Assembly: GCA_910583895.1 (NCBI GenBank)
Contig: CAJTYJ010000007.1
Coordinates: 1 to 48,951 of the forward strand
Length of the DNA stretch: 48,951 bases
Reading direction: 5' to 3'
Source of the DNA: an uncultured Lachnospiraceae bacterium
GTDB lineage: Bacteria > Bacillota > Clostridia > Lachnospirales > Lachnospiraceae
Shown here: in pieces, positions 39,698 through 48,054 of the stretch
How positions within the stretch are numbered: the first letter of the stretch is position 1
Layout of the letters: the number at the start of each line of letters is the position of its first letter
Made by a program: the position numbers and the translations under genes
The notes under the pieces: model-generated
Database searches by the model: none
Seen by the model: the letters and a program-made list of their open reading frames with translations, nothing else
Told to the model about the DNA's origin: nothing

Positions 39698-40383
39698 TCT
39701 GTTTTTCCTCCTGTCCATTGATATCCCATGCCGTAAACTGTCCGGATACAGGGGTGGCCTGCTTTCTCAATCTTACCCCGAAGCCGACTGACCGAAGTGG
39801 TGAGTGTATGGGTATCTACATATTTTTCTTCAGAATCCCAGAGCTCCTGTAAAAGCTGCTGTCTGGTCAACACTCGTCCGGGGTTTTGGCAGAACAGCTG
39901 CAGCATCCGGAATTCCAGGGCAGACAGGATCAGCGGTTTTCCGTTTAAAAAAGCAGTCTGACCGGTAAAATCCAGGTACAAAGTACCATCATTGTAGACC
40001 TCTTTCTTCGGCATCCGGTGATCCAGCATATGAAACATGGCCTTAAGCTTTCGCTGCAGTGCCAGGATGGAGAAGGGTTTTGTGATGTAGTCCACAGCTC
40101 CGGCGTCATAGCCCTGGATCTGGTCCCATTCCTGATCGTTGGCAGTCAGAAAGATGACCAGCATATCCGGATGGGACACTTTGACCTGGCGGCACAGATC
40201 CAGGCCGCTGCCGTCCGGCAGATGGATATCCAGAAGCATCAGGTCATAGGCTGCGGTGTCAAGTTTTTTGTGTGCCTCCTGACAGGTCAGGGCACGGGCG
40301 ACTTCATAGCCGCTGAGAGTCAGATTGTAAGCAAGCGTTTTATTCAAAAGTTCGTCGTCTTCCACGATCAGAATCTGTTCCAT
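39694..40383 (-). CDS. OmpR-family response regulator
   Basis: 229-residue two-component regulator. Receiver: ILIVEDDELLNKTLAYN (acidic pair), phospho-acceptor D in LMLLDIHLPDGSGLDL, conserved T in VIFLTAND and K in VDYITKPFSI. C-terminal winged helix: ILSALEFRMLQLFCQNPGRV and KYVDTHTLTTSVSRLRGKIE followed by IRTVYGMGYQWTG. The ATG at 40383 is preferred (the receiver starts three codons later; AAAGGAACC upstream); longer in-frame readings run into the promoter zone. First gene of the minus-strand set. Confidence 0.93.
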   Translation of the reverse strand: MEQILIVEDDELLNKTLAYNLTLSGYEVARALTCQEAHKKLDTAAYDLMLLDIHLPDGSGLDLCRQVKVSHPDMLVIFLTANDQEWDQIQGYDAGAVDYITKPFSILALQRKLKAMFHMLDHRMPKKEVYNDGTLYLDFTGQTAFLNGKPLILSALEFRMLQLFCQNPGRVLTRQQLLQELWDSEEKYVDTHTLTTSVSRLRGKIEKAGHPCIRTVYGMGYQWTGGKTE

Positions 40384-40514
40384 GAGTAAGGGTTCCTTTT
40401 CTGGGATTTGAAAACAGTATAACAGAGGAGCAGGAGGCCGTGCAACGGAAAATATACTGTACAGTGCCTGATTTTTATCGTATAATAAAGGCGATATTTT
40501 TCTTTGTCTTATAT

Positions 40515-40597
40515 TACCCTCAGTGAACAAAGGGACACACGCCCCAGCTGCCAAAAGACAGCACCCGGGGCATGTATCCTCTTGGTCACTGAGGGTA
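40515..40597. repeat. Inverted-repeat element (CCCTC...GAG family), copy 2
   Basis: TACCCTCAGTGA (40515-40526) is perfectly matched by TCACTGAGGGTA (40586-40597). Inside are GCCCC/GGGGC and CAGCTG-type pairings, giving a long branched hairpin of 83 nt between the divergent response regulator and lipoprotein genes. The arms resemble the element at 2986-3031. Confidence 0.6.
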
Positions 40598-40640
40598 GGA
40601 TAGGGAAGGAAAAAGAACGATAATCAGGAGGATATGGAAA

Positions 40641-41231
40641 ATGAAGAACATGAAAAGAAGACTTGCAGGAGTCATCCTTGCAGCAGTACTGGCACTGAAT
40701 TTGAGCGCATGCTCTTCCGGGGGCGGGACGGCGCCGGTGCTGACGGTGGCAGGGCAGGAAGTGACTCTGGGAGAGACAGGTGCAGGTGTGTTTTCTCTGA
40801 CAGAGTTTGAGATGGCGATTCCAGGGGAAGGGACTCCCATAGGGATGATGCCGGGCAAGAGCTGGCTGTCATCGTTTATGACTCTTAAAAAAGATGACAG
40901 TTCCTATGCGTATCTGTATGTGTACAATCCGGGGCGGGATGAGGTGATGGTTACTTCCGCTACGATCTACAAGCTTTCATTCAGTATGCATTCGGAAGAA
41001 TCAGAAGCAAGCTACTGGGCAGAAGATAATGCGCTGGTGAACGGAGTCAATTATTTCGGGATGAATGCAGATGGCATCAAAGAGACCATGGCAGAGTTCA
41101 AGGTGCTTTCGGAGGACAGTAATTATCTGTCTTATAAGGACGGAAAATACACCTACCGCTTTGAACTTGATGAGAGCGGGATTGTGAATAAAGTCGAAGT
41201 GGAGATGGATATTGACAAGAGTTACAGCTAA
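40641..41231 (+). CDS. Lipoprotein of unknown function
   Basis: 196 residues with a classic lipoprotein signal: basic start, hydrophobic core (LAGVILAAVLALNL) and lipobox LSAC with cysteine C24, followed by a Ser/Gly linker. The mature part is a beta-rich domain (VLTVAGQEVTLGETGAGVFS, YAYLYVYNPGRDEVMVTSAT, YTYRFELDESGIVNKVEVEM) placed on the outer face of the membrane. No known domain recognised. CAGGAGG lies about 10 nt before the ATG. It is monocistronic with a terminator after it. Confidence 0.8.
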   Translation: MKNMKRRLAGVILAAVLALNLSACSSGGGTAPVLTVAGQEVTLGETGAGVFSLTEFEMAIPGEGTPIGMMPGKSWLSSFMTLKKDDSSYAYLYVYNPGRDEVMVTSATIYKLSFSMHSEESEASYWAEDNALVNGVNYFGMNADGIKETMAEFKVLSEDSNYLSYKDGKYTYRFELDESGIVNKVEVEMDIDKSYS

Positions 41232-41265
41232 TCTGCAAGGATGAGAACTTCATGGAAGAAAAATG

Positions 41266-41294
41266 GGCGATATCGAAAAAGATACCGCCTTTTT
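41266..41294 (+). terminator. Terminator after the lipoprotein gene
   Basis: GGCGATATC (41266-41274) pairs with GATACCGCC (41281-41289) with one mismatch and is followed by five T residues. A TATAAT at 41342-41347 just downstream may be the -10 of the next gene, but no good -35 is seen. Confidence 0.7.
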
Positions 41295-41431
41295 CTTTGT
41301 ATATTTTGTCAATTTTTCTTTAAATTACCATAAATATATGATATAATATTGACCGGTGAACAGCTTGTCTATAGAAAAATTCATGGCTCATAAGAGAGAT
41401 GGACTTGACTGTGGCTGAAGGAGGACTGGAG

Positions 41432-42778
41432 ATGGAAAACCAACTGGTTTGGAAGGATGAATTTAACATTGGAGTAGAGGAGATTGACAGAGAGCACCAA
41501 AGGCTTTGTTCCGTCATCAACAAACTTTTTTCCTTGGGGAAAGAGGGGGAAAAAGGCAGGAGAGCATGCGAAGAAGGGATTAAGTACTTTTATGAGCATA
41601 CTTTAAAGCACTTTGCAGATGAAGAAAAATATATGGAACTGATCCATTATGAAAATCTGAGAGTACACAGGCGGATACACAGGGACTTTCGGGATAATAC
41701 ACTTCCGTCTCTGGAAAGTGAACTGAAGGCGGCCGATTATTCTCCGGAAGCAGTGGAGCATTTTCTGGCAGTTTGTGCCGGATGGCTGCTTGGGCATACG
41801 CTGACCGAAGACCGGGCCATCACCGGGGAGGAGATCAGCAAGTGGGAGGATCTGCTGCCGGAAGAAGAGCTTGAGTCCATGAAAAAAGTGATTCAGAAAC
41901 TTCTGCGCCAGATGTTCCAGTTGAATTCCAAAGTGGTCAGCGATACATATGGCGGCGAGCGGTTTGGAAACGGCATCTACTACCGACTGGTTTACGGCAG
42001 AGAACGGGATGCCAAAAAATGGGAGATTATTCTTGTTTTTGAAGAAAAGATTTTGATCAATACGGTCGGCAGGCTTATGGGGGTTAAGTCGGATAAGATG
42101 GATGTGATGCTGATCAATGCAGCCAGATATACGGCAGGCCAGTTTGTCAGCCACGTGATGGAGCATTTTCCGTCTATTCTGTCTTATGAGATGCAGGAGG
42201 AAAATCTTCTGACTTATGATGAATTCCGGGCGGTATTTGACACAAAGAAACCGCAGATCAGCCTGCTTTTTAACACCGATGAAGGATATTTTTCCTACTG
42301 CGTGATTGCGCCGCACCTGCTGGTTGGCGGGATTGGAACTCCTCTGGGCGTGAACAACGAGGTGACGGAGATCCAGAGATATCTGAAAGAGAAGGACAAA
42401 GGTGGGCCGAAGGTGCTTGTGGTGGATGATTCCATGACGATCCGGGAGGGGATTAAGAGACTCTTAGGAAATGACTATGAAGTTTCCACGGTGCAGTCGG
42501 GCGTGTCTGCGATCCGGGCCATCACGCTGGATAAACCGGATCTGGTGCTTCTGGACTATGAGATGCCAGTCTGCGACGGACGGCATGTATTGGAGATGCT
42601 CCGGTCGGAGAAGGAATTTTCCGATGTGCCGGTTATCTTTCTGACCAGCAAAGATGATCCGGAAAGCGTGAAAAAGGTGTTGGAACTGAAACCGGATGGA
42701 TATCTGCTGAAATACTTGAAGCCAGCAGAGATCAGAAAACGGGTGGATGTTTTTTTTGAAAAGAGAAAAAACGGATAA
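41432..42778 (+). CDS. Bacteriohemerythrin fused to CheX-like domain and response-regulator receiver
   Basis: 448 residues with three parts. 1-135 is hemerythrin, with iron ligands in EEIDREHQRLC, YFYEHTLKHFADEEKYME, RVHRRIHRDF and LLGHTLTEDRAI. About 150-305 is a CheC/CheX-like domain (SKVVSDTYGGERFGNGIYYR; MDVMLINAARYTAGQFVSHV). About 325-445 is a receiver: VLVVDDSMTIREGIKRLL, phospho-acceptor D in LVLLDYEMPVCDG, VIFLTSKDD and DGYLLKYLKPAEI. Likely senses O2 or redox state through a di-iron site and converts this to a signalling output (inference). ATG 41432 follows AAGGAGG by 9 nt. A shorter paralogue without receiver is at 43776. Confidence 0.85.
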   Translation: MENQLVWKDEFNIGVEEIDREHQRLCSVINKLFSLGKEGEKGRRACEEGIKYFYEHTLKHFADEEKYMELIHYENLRVHRRIHRDFRDNTLPSLESELKAADYSPEAVEHFLAVCAGWLLGHTLTEDRAITGEEISKWEDLLPEEELESMKKVIQKLLRQMFQLNSKVVSDTYGGERFGNGIYYRLVYGRERDAKKWEIILVFEEKILINTVGRLMGVKSDKMDVMLINAARYTAGQFVSHVMEHFPSILSYEMQEENLLTYDEFRAVFDTKKPQISLLFNTDEGYFSYCVIAPHLLVGGIGTPLGVNNEVTEIQRYLKEKDKGGPKVLVVDDSMTIREGIKRLLGNDYEVSTVQSGVSAIRAITLDKPDLVLLDYEMPVCDGRHVLEMLRSEKEFSDVPVIFLTSKDDPESVKKVLELKPDGYLLKYLKPAEIRKRVDVFFEKRKNG

Positions 42779-42786
42779 GAATATAC

Positions 42787-42818
42787 AATCGCAGGCTGTC
42801 AGATTACAGCCTGCGATT
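42787..42818. terminator. Perfect hairpin between convergent genes
   Basis: AATCGCAGGCTGT (42787-42799) and ACAGCCTGCGATT (42806-42818) form a 13-bp perfect stem with a 6-nt loop between the hemerythrin fusion gene (ends 42778) and the minus-strand GntR gene (ends 42845). The T-run is short on both sides, but the position supports bidirectional termination. Confidence 0.6.
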
Positions 42819-42844
42819 ATGCATTTAGGTAGAATTTTCGGGTT

Positions 42845-43573
42845 TTATAGTGAGACACGCCTGGTAGCGTTGTCCTGAAAGCAAAAATAATCCGGGCGAT
42901 GACGGGACTGGGTGTATTCAAACATAATCCCGTCCCCATTGTATGTTTGGCTGCTCACGACGGCGAGACAGTTGTAGTCTCCAAGTTCTAAATATTTTTC
43001 ATCAATCTGTGTCATTTTTTCCACGGTCATGATCCGTTTGCTGGTGACAATCGGCATATGAAGTTGGTGCTCCAGCCAGGCGTAGATGGAGTTCTGGGCG
43101 ATCTCTTTGGTAAGACCGGCGGTTACCTGCTTCAGAAAATAATTATGGTTCAAAATCAGCGGTTTTCCGTCAAGGTAATGAAGGCGCTGGAGATAGTACA
43201 GCTCGGCATTTTCCGAAAATCCGGTCTTCCGGGCAATTTTCTGGTCTGCAGTCAGTTCTGTGAAGAGCAAAACCTTTGTCCGGGGGATCTGCTGGTTTCG
43301 AATGGCAGACTCCCGGAAGGATTCGATGCCTCCGATTGTAAAAGAAGTCTGCAGAGTGGGCTGAAAGATATTGCGCACACCCTTTCCCTGCTGTGTCTGC
43401 ACGTAACCGTCTGTCACAAGGGCCATTATGGCTCTGCGAACGGTATTTCTGGAACAGCCGTAGGTCAGGATCAGACTGTTTTCCGAAGGAAGCAGTTCCT
43501 GGTATTCGTATTCTCCGGTTTCGATTTTTTCTTTCAGGTCTTTATATATATGGGTGTACTTTTCTTTTGGCAT
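42845..43573 (-). CDS. GntR-family regulator with UTRA domain, TreR-like
   Basis: 242 residues. N-terminal GntR winged helix: YTHIYKDLKEKIETGEYEYQ, LLPSENSLILTYGCSRNTVR, RAIMALVTDGYVQTQQGKG. The C-terminal UTRA ligand domain is close to trehalose repressors: PLILNHNYFLKQVTAGLTKE, NSIYAWLEHQL, EYTQSRHRPDYFCFQDNATR. TreR binds trehalose 6-phosphate, but no trehalose transport or hydrolase gene is in the window, so ligand and targets are uncertain. It has its own promoter on the minus strand and sits between the two hemerythrin genes, possibly by chance. Confidence 0.88.
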   Translation of the reverse strand: MPKEKYTHIYKDLKEKIETGEYEYQELLPSENSLILTYGCSRNTVRRAIMALVTDGYVQTQQGKGVRNIFQPTLQTSFTIGGIESFRESAIRNQQIPRTKVLLFTELTADQKIARKTGFSENAELYYLQRLHYLDGKPLILNHNYFLKQVTAGLTKEIAQNSIYAWLEHQLHMPIVTSKRIMTVEKMTQIDEKYLELGDYNCLAVVSSQTYNGDGIMFEYTQSRHRPDYFCFQDNATRRVSL

Positions 43574-43619
43574 TGGGACGGCCCTTTCTTGAGTTAGATT
43601 TTGCGGATGCCTAAAGTTT

Positions 43620-43647
43620 ATTATAATCTGTTTGCAGGGAAAGTCAA
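43620..43647 (-). promoter_or_regulatory. Promoter of the TreR-like gene
   Basis: On the minus strand TTGACT (43647-43642) and TATAAT (43625-43620) are 16 bp apart, about 50 bp before the start codon. Confidence 0.65.
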
Positions 43648-43707
43648 GCTGTGGACAAAAAGATGTTTAAACAAGCAAAAATTTTATCTGACTTTTTCCG
43701 GCAGTAG

Positions 43708-43736
43708 TAGACAAAAAGAAAAATGGAAACTATAAT
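43708..43736 (+). promoter_or_regulatory. Promoter of the second hemerythrin gene
   Basis: TAGACA (43708-43713) and TATAAT (43731-43736), spacer 17 bp, 40 bp before the ATG at 43776. Confidence 0.6.
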
Positions 43737-43775
43737 TAATAGTAGGATAAATATATAGCAGGAGGCGGTTTTTTT

Positions 43776-44651
43776 ATGGAAAAGGTTGTGTGGGATGACC
43801 GGTTTAAAATTGGCGTCGAGATGGTGGACCGGGCGCACGCCAAACTCTTTCGGATTGTGAGCAAACTGCTTGATATCTCACAGGATGCATCCACCAATCA
43901 GGCAGCGTACATAGAAGGGATCAAGTATCTGGAAGCTTATTCTATGACGCATTTTTCAGAAGAAGAGGCGTACATGCGTTCGATTCGGTATAAGGGATAT
44001 GCGGAACACAAACGGATTCATGACAATTTCAGGAATAAAACACTGATCTCCCTGAAAAAAGATCTTGAGGCGTCCGGATATTCCATGACAGCGGTTCAGC
44101 GTTTTGTGGGGACTATGAACCGTTGGCTGTCGGAGCATATCATGCTGGAAGACCAGGCAATTGTGGGGAAAGCGGTCCGTCAGAAAAAGAAAGACCGTTC
44201 CAGCCAGATTGAGGTCATAACCCGGACGGTCAACCGGGCTGTGCAGGACGTCCTGCAGGCGGAGACTAAACTGGTCAGTGACGATTACAAAGGCCAGAAT
44301 ATCGGCAACGGATATTACTGCTGCCAGTACTATGATATGGGGGGCGGAGTGATCCTGCAGCTGCTTTTGGGGGTGGAAGATACGTTGTTTCTGCGGGGGA
44401 TTGAGAAGATCCCCGGAATCCGAAAAAGAGAGATGACAAAAAGGGATACCCTGAAGGTTTTTGAACAGCTTTTTGAGAAGATGGGCAGAATCTTTAAAGT
44501 GGAGACAGAACCGGAATTCGGCTTAGAAAATCTGCTGAGCAAAGATGGTTTCCGGAAAGAATTTATGAAAGGCTGCCCCTGCAGCCTGCTGTTCGGCACC
44601 CGGTCCGGAGCGTTTGTATTCTGCTATCGGAGCTGGAGGGAAAAGCGTTAG
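43776..44651 (+). CDS. Bacteriohemerythrin with CheX-like C-terminal domain
   Basis: 291 residues, a paralogue of the protein at 41432 but without the receiver. Hemerythrin ligands are all kept: EMVDRAHAKLF, YSMTHFSEEEAYMRSI, AEHKRIHDNFRN and LSEHIMLEDQAI. The C-terminal half (ETKLVSDDYKGQNIGNGYYC, GGVILQLLLGVEDTLFLRGI, CSLLFGTRSGAFVFCYRSW) parallels the CheX-like part of the paralogue. It is expected to bind di-iron and sense or buffer O2; how it signals is unknown. The ATG is preceded by CAGGAGG at 8 nt. A strong terminator follows. Confidence 0.82.
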   Translation: MEKVVWDDRFKIGVEMVDRAHAKLFRIVSKLLDISQDASTNQAAYIEGIKYLEAYSMTHFSEEEAYMRSIRYKGYAEHKRIHDNFRNKTLISLKKDLEASGYSMTAVQRFVGTMNRWLSEHIMLEDQAIVGKAVRQKKKDRSSQIEVITRTVNRAVQDVLQAETKLVSDDYKGQNIGNGYYCCQYYDMGGGVILQLLLGVEDTLFLRGIEKIPGIRKREMTKRDTLKVFEQLFEKMGRIFKVETEPEFGLENLLSKDGFRKEFMKGCPCSLLFGTRSGAFVFCYRSWREKR

Positions 44652-44681
44652 AGCAGGGGAACATGGATCTCACAACATACC

Positions 44682-44761
44682 AAAATGCCGGCCGGGGCAG
44701 CTCGTGTCACAAAAATTTTGTGGCATGTGCTGTCCCGGCCGGCATTTTATGCTCTTTTTTT
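44682..44761 (+). terminator. Very long terminator hairpin
   Basis: AAAATGCCGGCCGGG (44682-44696) pairs with CCCGGCCGGCATTTT (44734-44748); the inner part continues with CAGC/GCTG and CACAAAA/TTTTGTG, so nearly the whole 67 nt folds on itself. T-run at 44754-44761. The rest of 44762-45000 is A/T-rich with a TATAAT at 44935-44940 that may serve the next operon; no gene seen. Confidence 0.8.
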
Positions 44762-45000
44762 GCTATTCAGTCAATGTTTTTCATGAAAATTCAACCCTTT
44801 CTGTTCGTATTCCACAAACAACCATTTTTCGACCGCTGGGAATGTTTTGGAAAGAAAAGTATTTAGTTTCCAAATGTTAGGTTCCGCGGCGAAAAAACAT
44901 GATTTAAAAAATGGTGGATATTTTTCATTTTTTTTATAATGAAAGTACCAAGTGATCGCTTTCCAAAACTAACAATGCAATACCGAAAGGAGCTGAAAAC

Positions 45001-45960
45001 ATGAAGCACAACGTGTTACTGGTGGAGCCGACAATCAAACAAAACGGCGTGGAAATCCTTGCAGAACAAAGTAACGTTTTTATGGCACCGGATGGAAAAC
45101 CGGAAACTTTGATCCGCTGCATCAACGAAAACAAATGTGAGGCAGTCTGTACCCGCGTGGAGCAGATGACGGCAGAGGTGATCGGTGCATGCCCCACACT
45201 GAAAGTCATCGGACAGCACGGCATCGGGCTGGACAACATCGATCTTTCTGCCGCAACGGCCCATCAGGTGAAAGTACTGAATGTTCCGGACAGCAGTCAT
45301 ATTACCGTTGCAGAACATGCATTTACATTTATACTTGCATGCAGCCGTTCTCTGAAAATCAACGATAAAAGCGTACGTGACCATACATGGGCCACCAAGG
45401 ATCAGCGTCAGACTCATGATGTCATGGGCAAGACACTTCTGATCATTGGTCTTGGACGCATCGGACGGGCGCTGGCCGTCAGAGCACAGGCATTTGACAT
45501 GAAAGTGATTGCCTATGATACCTATATTCCGTCCGGTGCAGGAACACAGATCGGAGTGGAAATGATGGATGATCTGCAGGAGGCACTGGGACAGGCAGAT
45601 TTTGTGTCATTGCATACGCCGCTTACTTCGGAGACAAGAGGCATGTTCTCAGATGCCCAGTTTGAGGCAATGAAAGACAGTGCCTGCTTTATCAATTGCG
45701 GGAGAGGACCGGTGTGTGAAGAAAAGGCGCTCATTAAGGCACTTCGGGAAAACAAAATTGCCGGTGCGGGGCTAGACTGTCTGGAGCAGGAACCGCCGGA
45801 AGCAGACAATCCGCTTTTTCAGTTCGACAATGTACTGTTTACTCCGCATATTGCCGGCAATACGATAGAAGCCTCCATGCGGTGTTCCGAAATCCTGGCT
45901 ACAACGGTTTTAAAAGCACTTGACGGGGAAGAAACCTATAACTGGGTCAATAAATTTTAA
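45001..45960 (+). CDS. D-2-hydroxyacid dehydrogenase (SerA-like, NAD-binding)
   Basis: 319-residue NAD(P)-dependent 2-hydroxyacid dehydrogenase. Rossmann motif LLIIGLGRIGRALAVRAQAF, substrate and catalytic segments VIGQHGIGLDNIDLSAA, INCGRGPVCEEKALIKALRE (Arg), GAGLDCLEQEPPEADN (Glu) and LFTPHIAGNTIEAS (His), all in the standard order. It is shorter than SerA with its ACT domain, so a catabolic or alternative 2-hydroxy/2-oxo acid is more likely than 3-phosphoglycerate. GAAAGGAG lies 7 nt before the ATG. First gene of a four-gene operon with a DapA-superfamily lyase 18 bp downstream. Confidence 0.88.
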   Translation: MKHNVLLVEPTIKQNGVEILAEQSNVFMAPDGKPETLIRCINENKCEAVCTRVEQMTAEVIGACPTLKVIGQHGIGLDNIDLSAATAHQVKVLNVPDSSHITVAEHAFTFILACSRSLKINDKSVRDHTWATKDQRQTHDVMGKTLLIIGLGRIGRALAVRAQAFDMKVIAYDTYIPSGAGTQIGVEMMDDLQEALGQADFVSLHTPLTSETRGMFSDAQFEAMKDSACFINCGRGPVCEEKALIKALRENKIAGAGLDCLEQEPPEADNPLFQFDNVLFTPHIAGNTIEASMRCSEILATTVLKALDGEETYNWVNKF

Positions 45961-45978
45961 TGGTAAAGGAGAGATACG

Positions 45979-46863
45979 ATGATTGATCTTAGCGGTATTA
46001 TGACAGCGATTGTTACTCCACTTCATGCGGACCGGACTCTGCATGAAGAACAGCTCAAAAAACTGATTGATTTTCAGCTGGAGCATAAAGTCCAGAGCAT
46101 CCTTGCTCTTGGCGGTACCGGTGAATATACGGCGCTGTCTGCAGAAGTTCGCAGACAGACGGTAGATGCGGTTGTGAAGTTTGTTGATAAACGGATTCCG
46201 GTTGTCATTGGCAATCTGGAAACCGGAATCAGTGAAAGCATTGCATTCACAAAATACTGTGCCGAAGCAGGAGCCGATGCGGTTATGGTTATGACACCAT
46301 ATTATGTACATGCTTCTCAGCAGGGACTGATTGATTTTTACATGGAACTGGATCAAAAAGTGGATATCCCGCTTCTTGTATACAACATTCCATACCGGAC
46401 CTGTGTGAATATGACTGCAGATACACTTGCATATCTGACGGAGCATATGAAGCATCTGGTGGGAATCAAAGAGTGCAACAACAGTCCGGCTCAGGCCATC
46501 GACATGATCCGAAGAGTGGGCAGCAAGATCAATTTCTTAAGCGGAGAAGAATTTTTATCTGTTATGCTGATGGCTCTTGGTGCAAAAGGCGCTGTCATGG
46601 CCTCTGCAAATCTGATTCCGGACGTGTGGGTGAAGATACACCACCTGGTCAGAGAACATCAGACCCAGGAAGCCATGGATCTGTTCGGGAATTATACAGA
46701 GCTGATCGCCGCCATGTTTTCTGAGACGAATCCGGGTCCTCTTAAATACGGCATGGATCTGATCGGCGTTCCCTGCGGTTCTACGGCAATTCCGCTGACT
46801 CCGGTATCCGATGCAGCAGCCGGCAGAATGAAGAAGGCGATGCAGGAACTTCAGCTTATTTAG
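45979..46863 (+). CDS. DapA-superfamily aldolase/lyase (not certain to be DHDPS)
   Basis: 294-residue Schiff-base (alpha/beta)8 barrel. Catalytic lysine K164 in HLVGIKECNNSPAQ and tyrosine Y135 in LLVYNIPYRTCVN are present. However, the GTTGE loop of true dihydrodipicolinate synthase reads GGTGE here (ALGGTGEYTAL), losing the first threonine of the proton relay, so another DapA-like activity (an N-acetylneuraminate lyase, KDG aldolase or imino-acid deaminase type reaction) is more likely. Pyruvate as substrate or product is expected from the family. It lies between the dehydrogenase (18 bp) and the YkvI transporter (19 bp). AAAGGAGAG precedes the ATG. Confidence 0.85.
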   Translation: MIDLSGIMTAIVTPLHADRTLHEEQLKKLIDFQLEHKVQSILALGGTGEYTALSAEVRRQTVDAVVKFVDKRIPVVIGNLETGISESIAFTKYCAEAGADAVMVMTPYYVHASQQGLIDFYMELDQKVDIPLLVYNIPYRTCVNMTADTLAYLTEHMKHLVGIKECNNSPAQAIDMIRRVGSKINFLSGEEFLSVMLMALGAKGAVMASANLIPDVWVKIHHLVREHQTQEAMDLFGNYTELIAAMFSETNPGPLKYGMDLIGVPCGSTAIPLTPVSDAAAGRMKKAMQELQLI

Positions 46864-46882
46864 CTTCAGGGAGGCATTTACT

Positions 46883-48010
46883 ATGCACCAGAATTCAAAT
46901 GGGGCAAAAATGAGATTTGGCAAAATGATGATCTATGCCGGTGCTGTGATGTCACTTTTGATCGGGGCGGCGTTTGCCACGGGCCAGGAGGTGCTGATGT
47001 ACTTTGTGGCCTGGGGAGACGAGATGTTTCTGGTAATCGGCATCATACTTGCTGTGATCATCTGGGTTTCCTTAAGTTTTGCGGTTGCAGGATCCAGATA
47101 TCATTTCGACAAAAATGAAGAGATTTTTGTGTTCTTCTGCGGGAAATATGTAGGGAAATTTTATGATTATTTTACCGTGGTATTCAGTTATGCCTGCTAT
47201 CTGTTCATGATCGGCGGTGTCGGAAGTACTATGAAAGAACAGTTCGGCATTCCTGGTATCCTGGGGATTGTGGGACTCAGTGTCATCGCGGTGCTGACGG
47301 TCACGCTTGGACTGTCAAAGATCACGGATATTCTGGGCTGCCTTGGCTCTGTCTTACTGGTGGTCATCGGGCTTATATCGATTGGTAATCTCCTGATGCA
47401 TATGGATCAGGTTGGACCTAATTTTGCCGCGATCAATACCTTTGGACCAGAGTATTTCGGCATGGAAAAGTCCATTGCACCCAATGCGTTTATGAATGCA
47501 CTGAACTATATGGGAACGGTGATCATCTGGTTCACAACGTTCATCACAATGATGGCGGTACAAAGCGAAAGAAAAAAGGAAATCAAAGTAGGCAGTGTCG
47601 TTGGGTCGGTGCTTTTTATGGCAGCGCTGCTGATCGTGGCGTTTGCCATGATATCGGTTATTGAACTTGTCGGGGCAAGTGAAGTTCCAAGTGTTCTTAT
47701 GGCAGGCAATCTCTGGAAGCCGCTGGCATCCGCCTTTGCCGTCATTGTCATTGGAGGCAGCTATACAACAGCCGTTCCGCTTCTGTGGACCCCAGTGTCA
47801 CGATTTACGGAAGATGGCAGCAGGCAGTCCAGAATCCTTGCGGTTATCCTTGGCGCAGCTGGTATTGTCATTACGCTTTTCATTCCGTACCGTACGTTAA
47901 TGAACTATATCATGAACATCGGCGGGCTGCTGGTCTATGTGATGTATGCGTTGATTCTCTGGACGGATATCCGCATGTATCAGGACTATAAAAAAGAAAA
48001 CAGGCATTGA
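46883..48010 (+). CDS. YkvI-family membrane transporter
   Basis: 375 residues with about ten hydrophobic segments, in the order seen in YkvI/APC-type proteins: MIYAGAVMSLLIGAAFATGQ (with the G-x-x-F-A-T-G-Q-E unwound first helix), LAVIIWVSLSFAVAGSRYHF, FSYACYLFMIGGVGSTMKEQ, LSVIAVLTVTLGLSKITDIL, AFAVIVIGGSYTTAVPLLWT. The family is thought to carry an amino acid or organic cation by a LeuT-like fold. Its place between lyase and reductase suggests import of the pathway substrate (inference). CAGGGAGG precedes the ATG. Confidence 0.82.
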   Translation: MHQNSNGAKMRFGKMMIYAGAVMSLLIGAAFATGQEVLMYFVAWGDEMFLVIGIILAVIIWVSLSFAVAGSRYHFDKNEEIFVFFCGKYVGKFYDYFTVVFSYACYLFMIGGVGSTMKEQFGIPGILGIVGLSVIAVLTVTLGLSKITDILGCLGSVLLVVIGLISIGNLLMHMDQVGPNFAAINTFGPEYFGMEKSIAPNAFMNALNYMGTVIIWFTTFITMMAVQSERKKEIKVGSVVGSVLFMAALLIVAFAMISVIELVGASEVPSVLMAGNLWKPLASAFAVIVIGGSYTTAVPLLWTPVSRFTEDGSRQSRILAVILGAAGIVITLFIPYRTLMNYIMNIGGLLVYVMYALILWTDIRMYQDYKKENRH

Positions 48011-48054
48011 GGTGTCAAAGCAAAATTGAAAATTTGAGATAGGAGGTCTTAAAA

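Noticed and set aside
42845..43573. Assignment as the trehalose repressor treR
   Set aside because: The UTRA domain is TreR-like, but no trehalose PTS or phosphotrehalase gene is nearby; named only as TreR-like.
45979..46863. Firm call as dapA (lysine biosynthesis)
   Set aside because: GGTGE replaces GTTGE and the neighbours are not lysine genes; kept at superfamily level.
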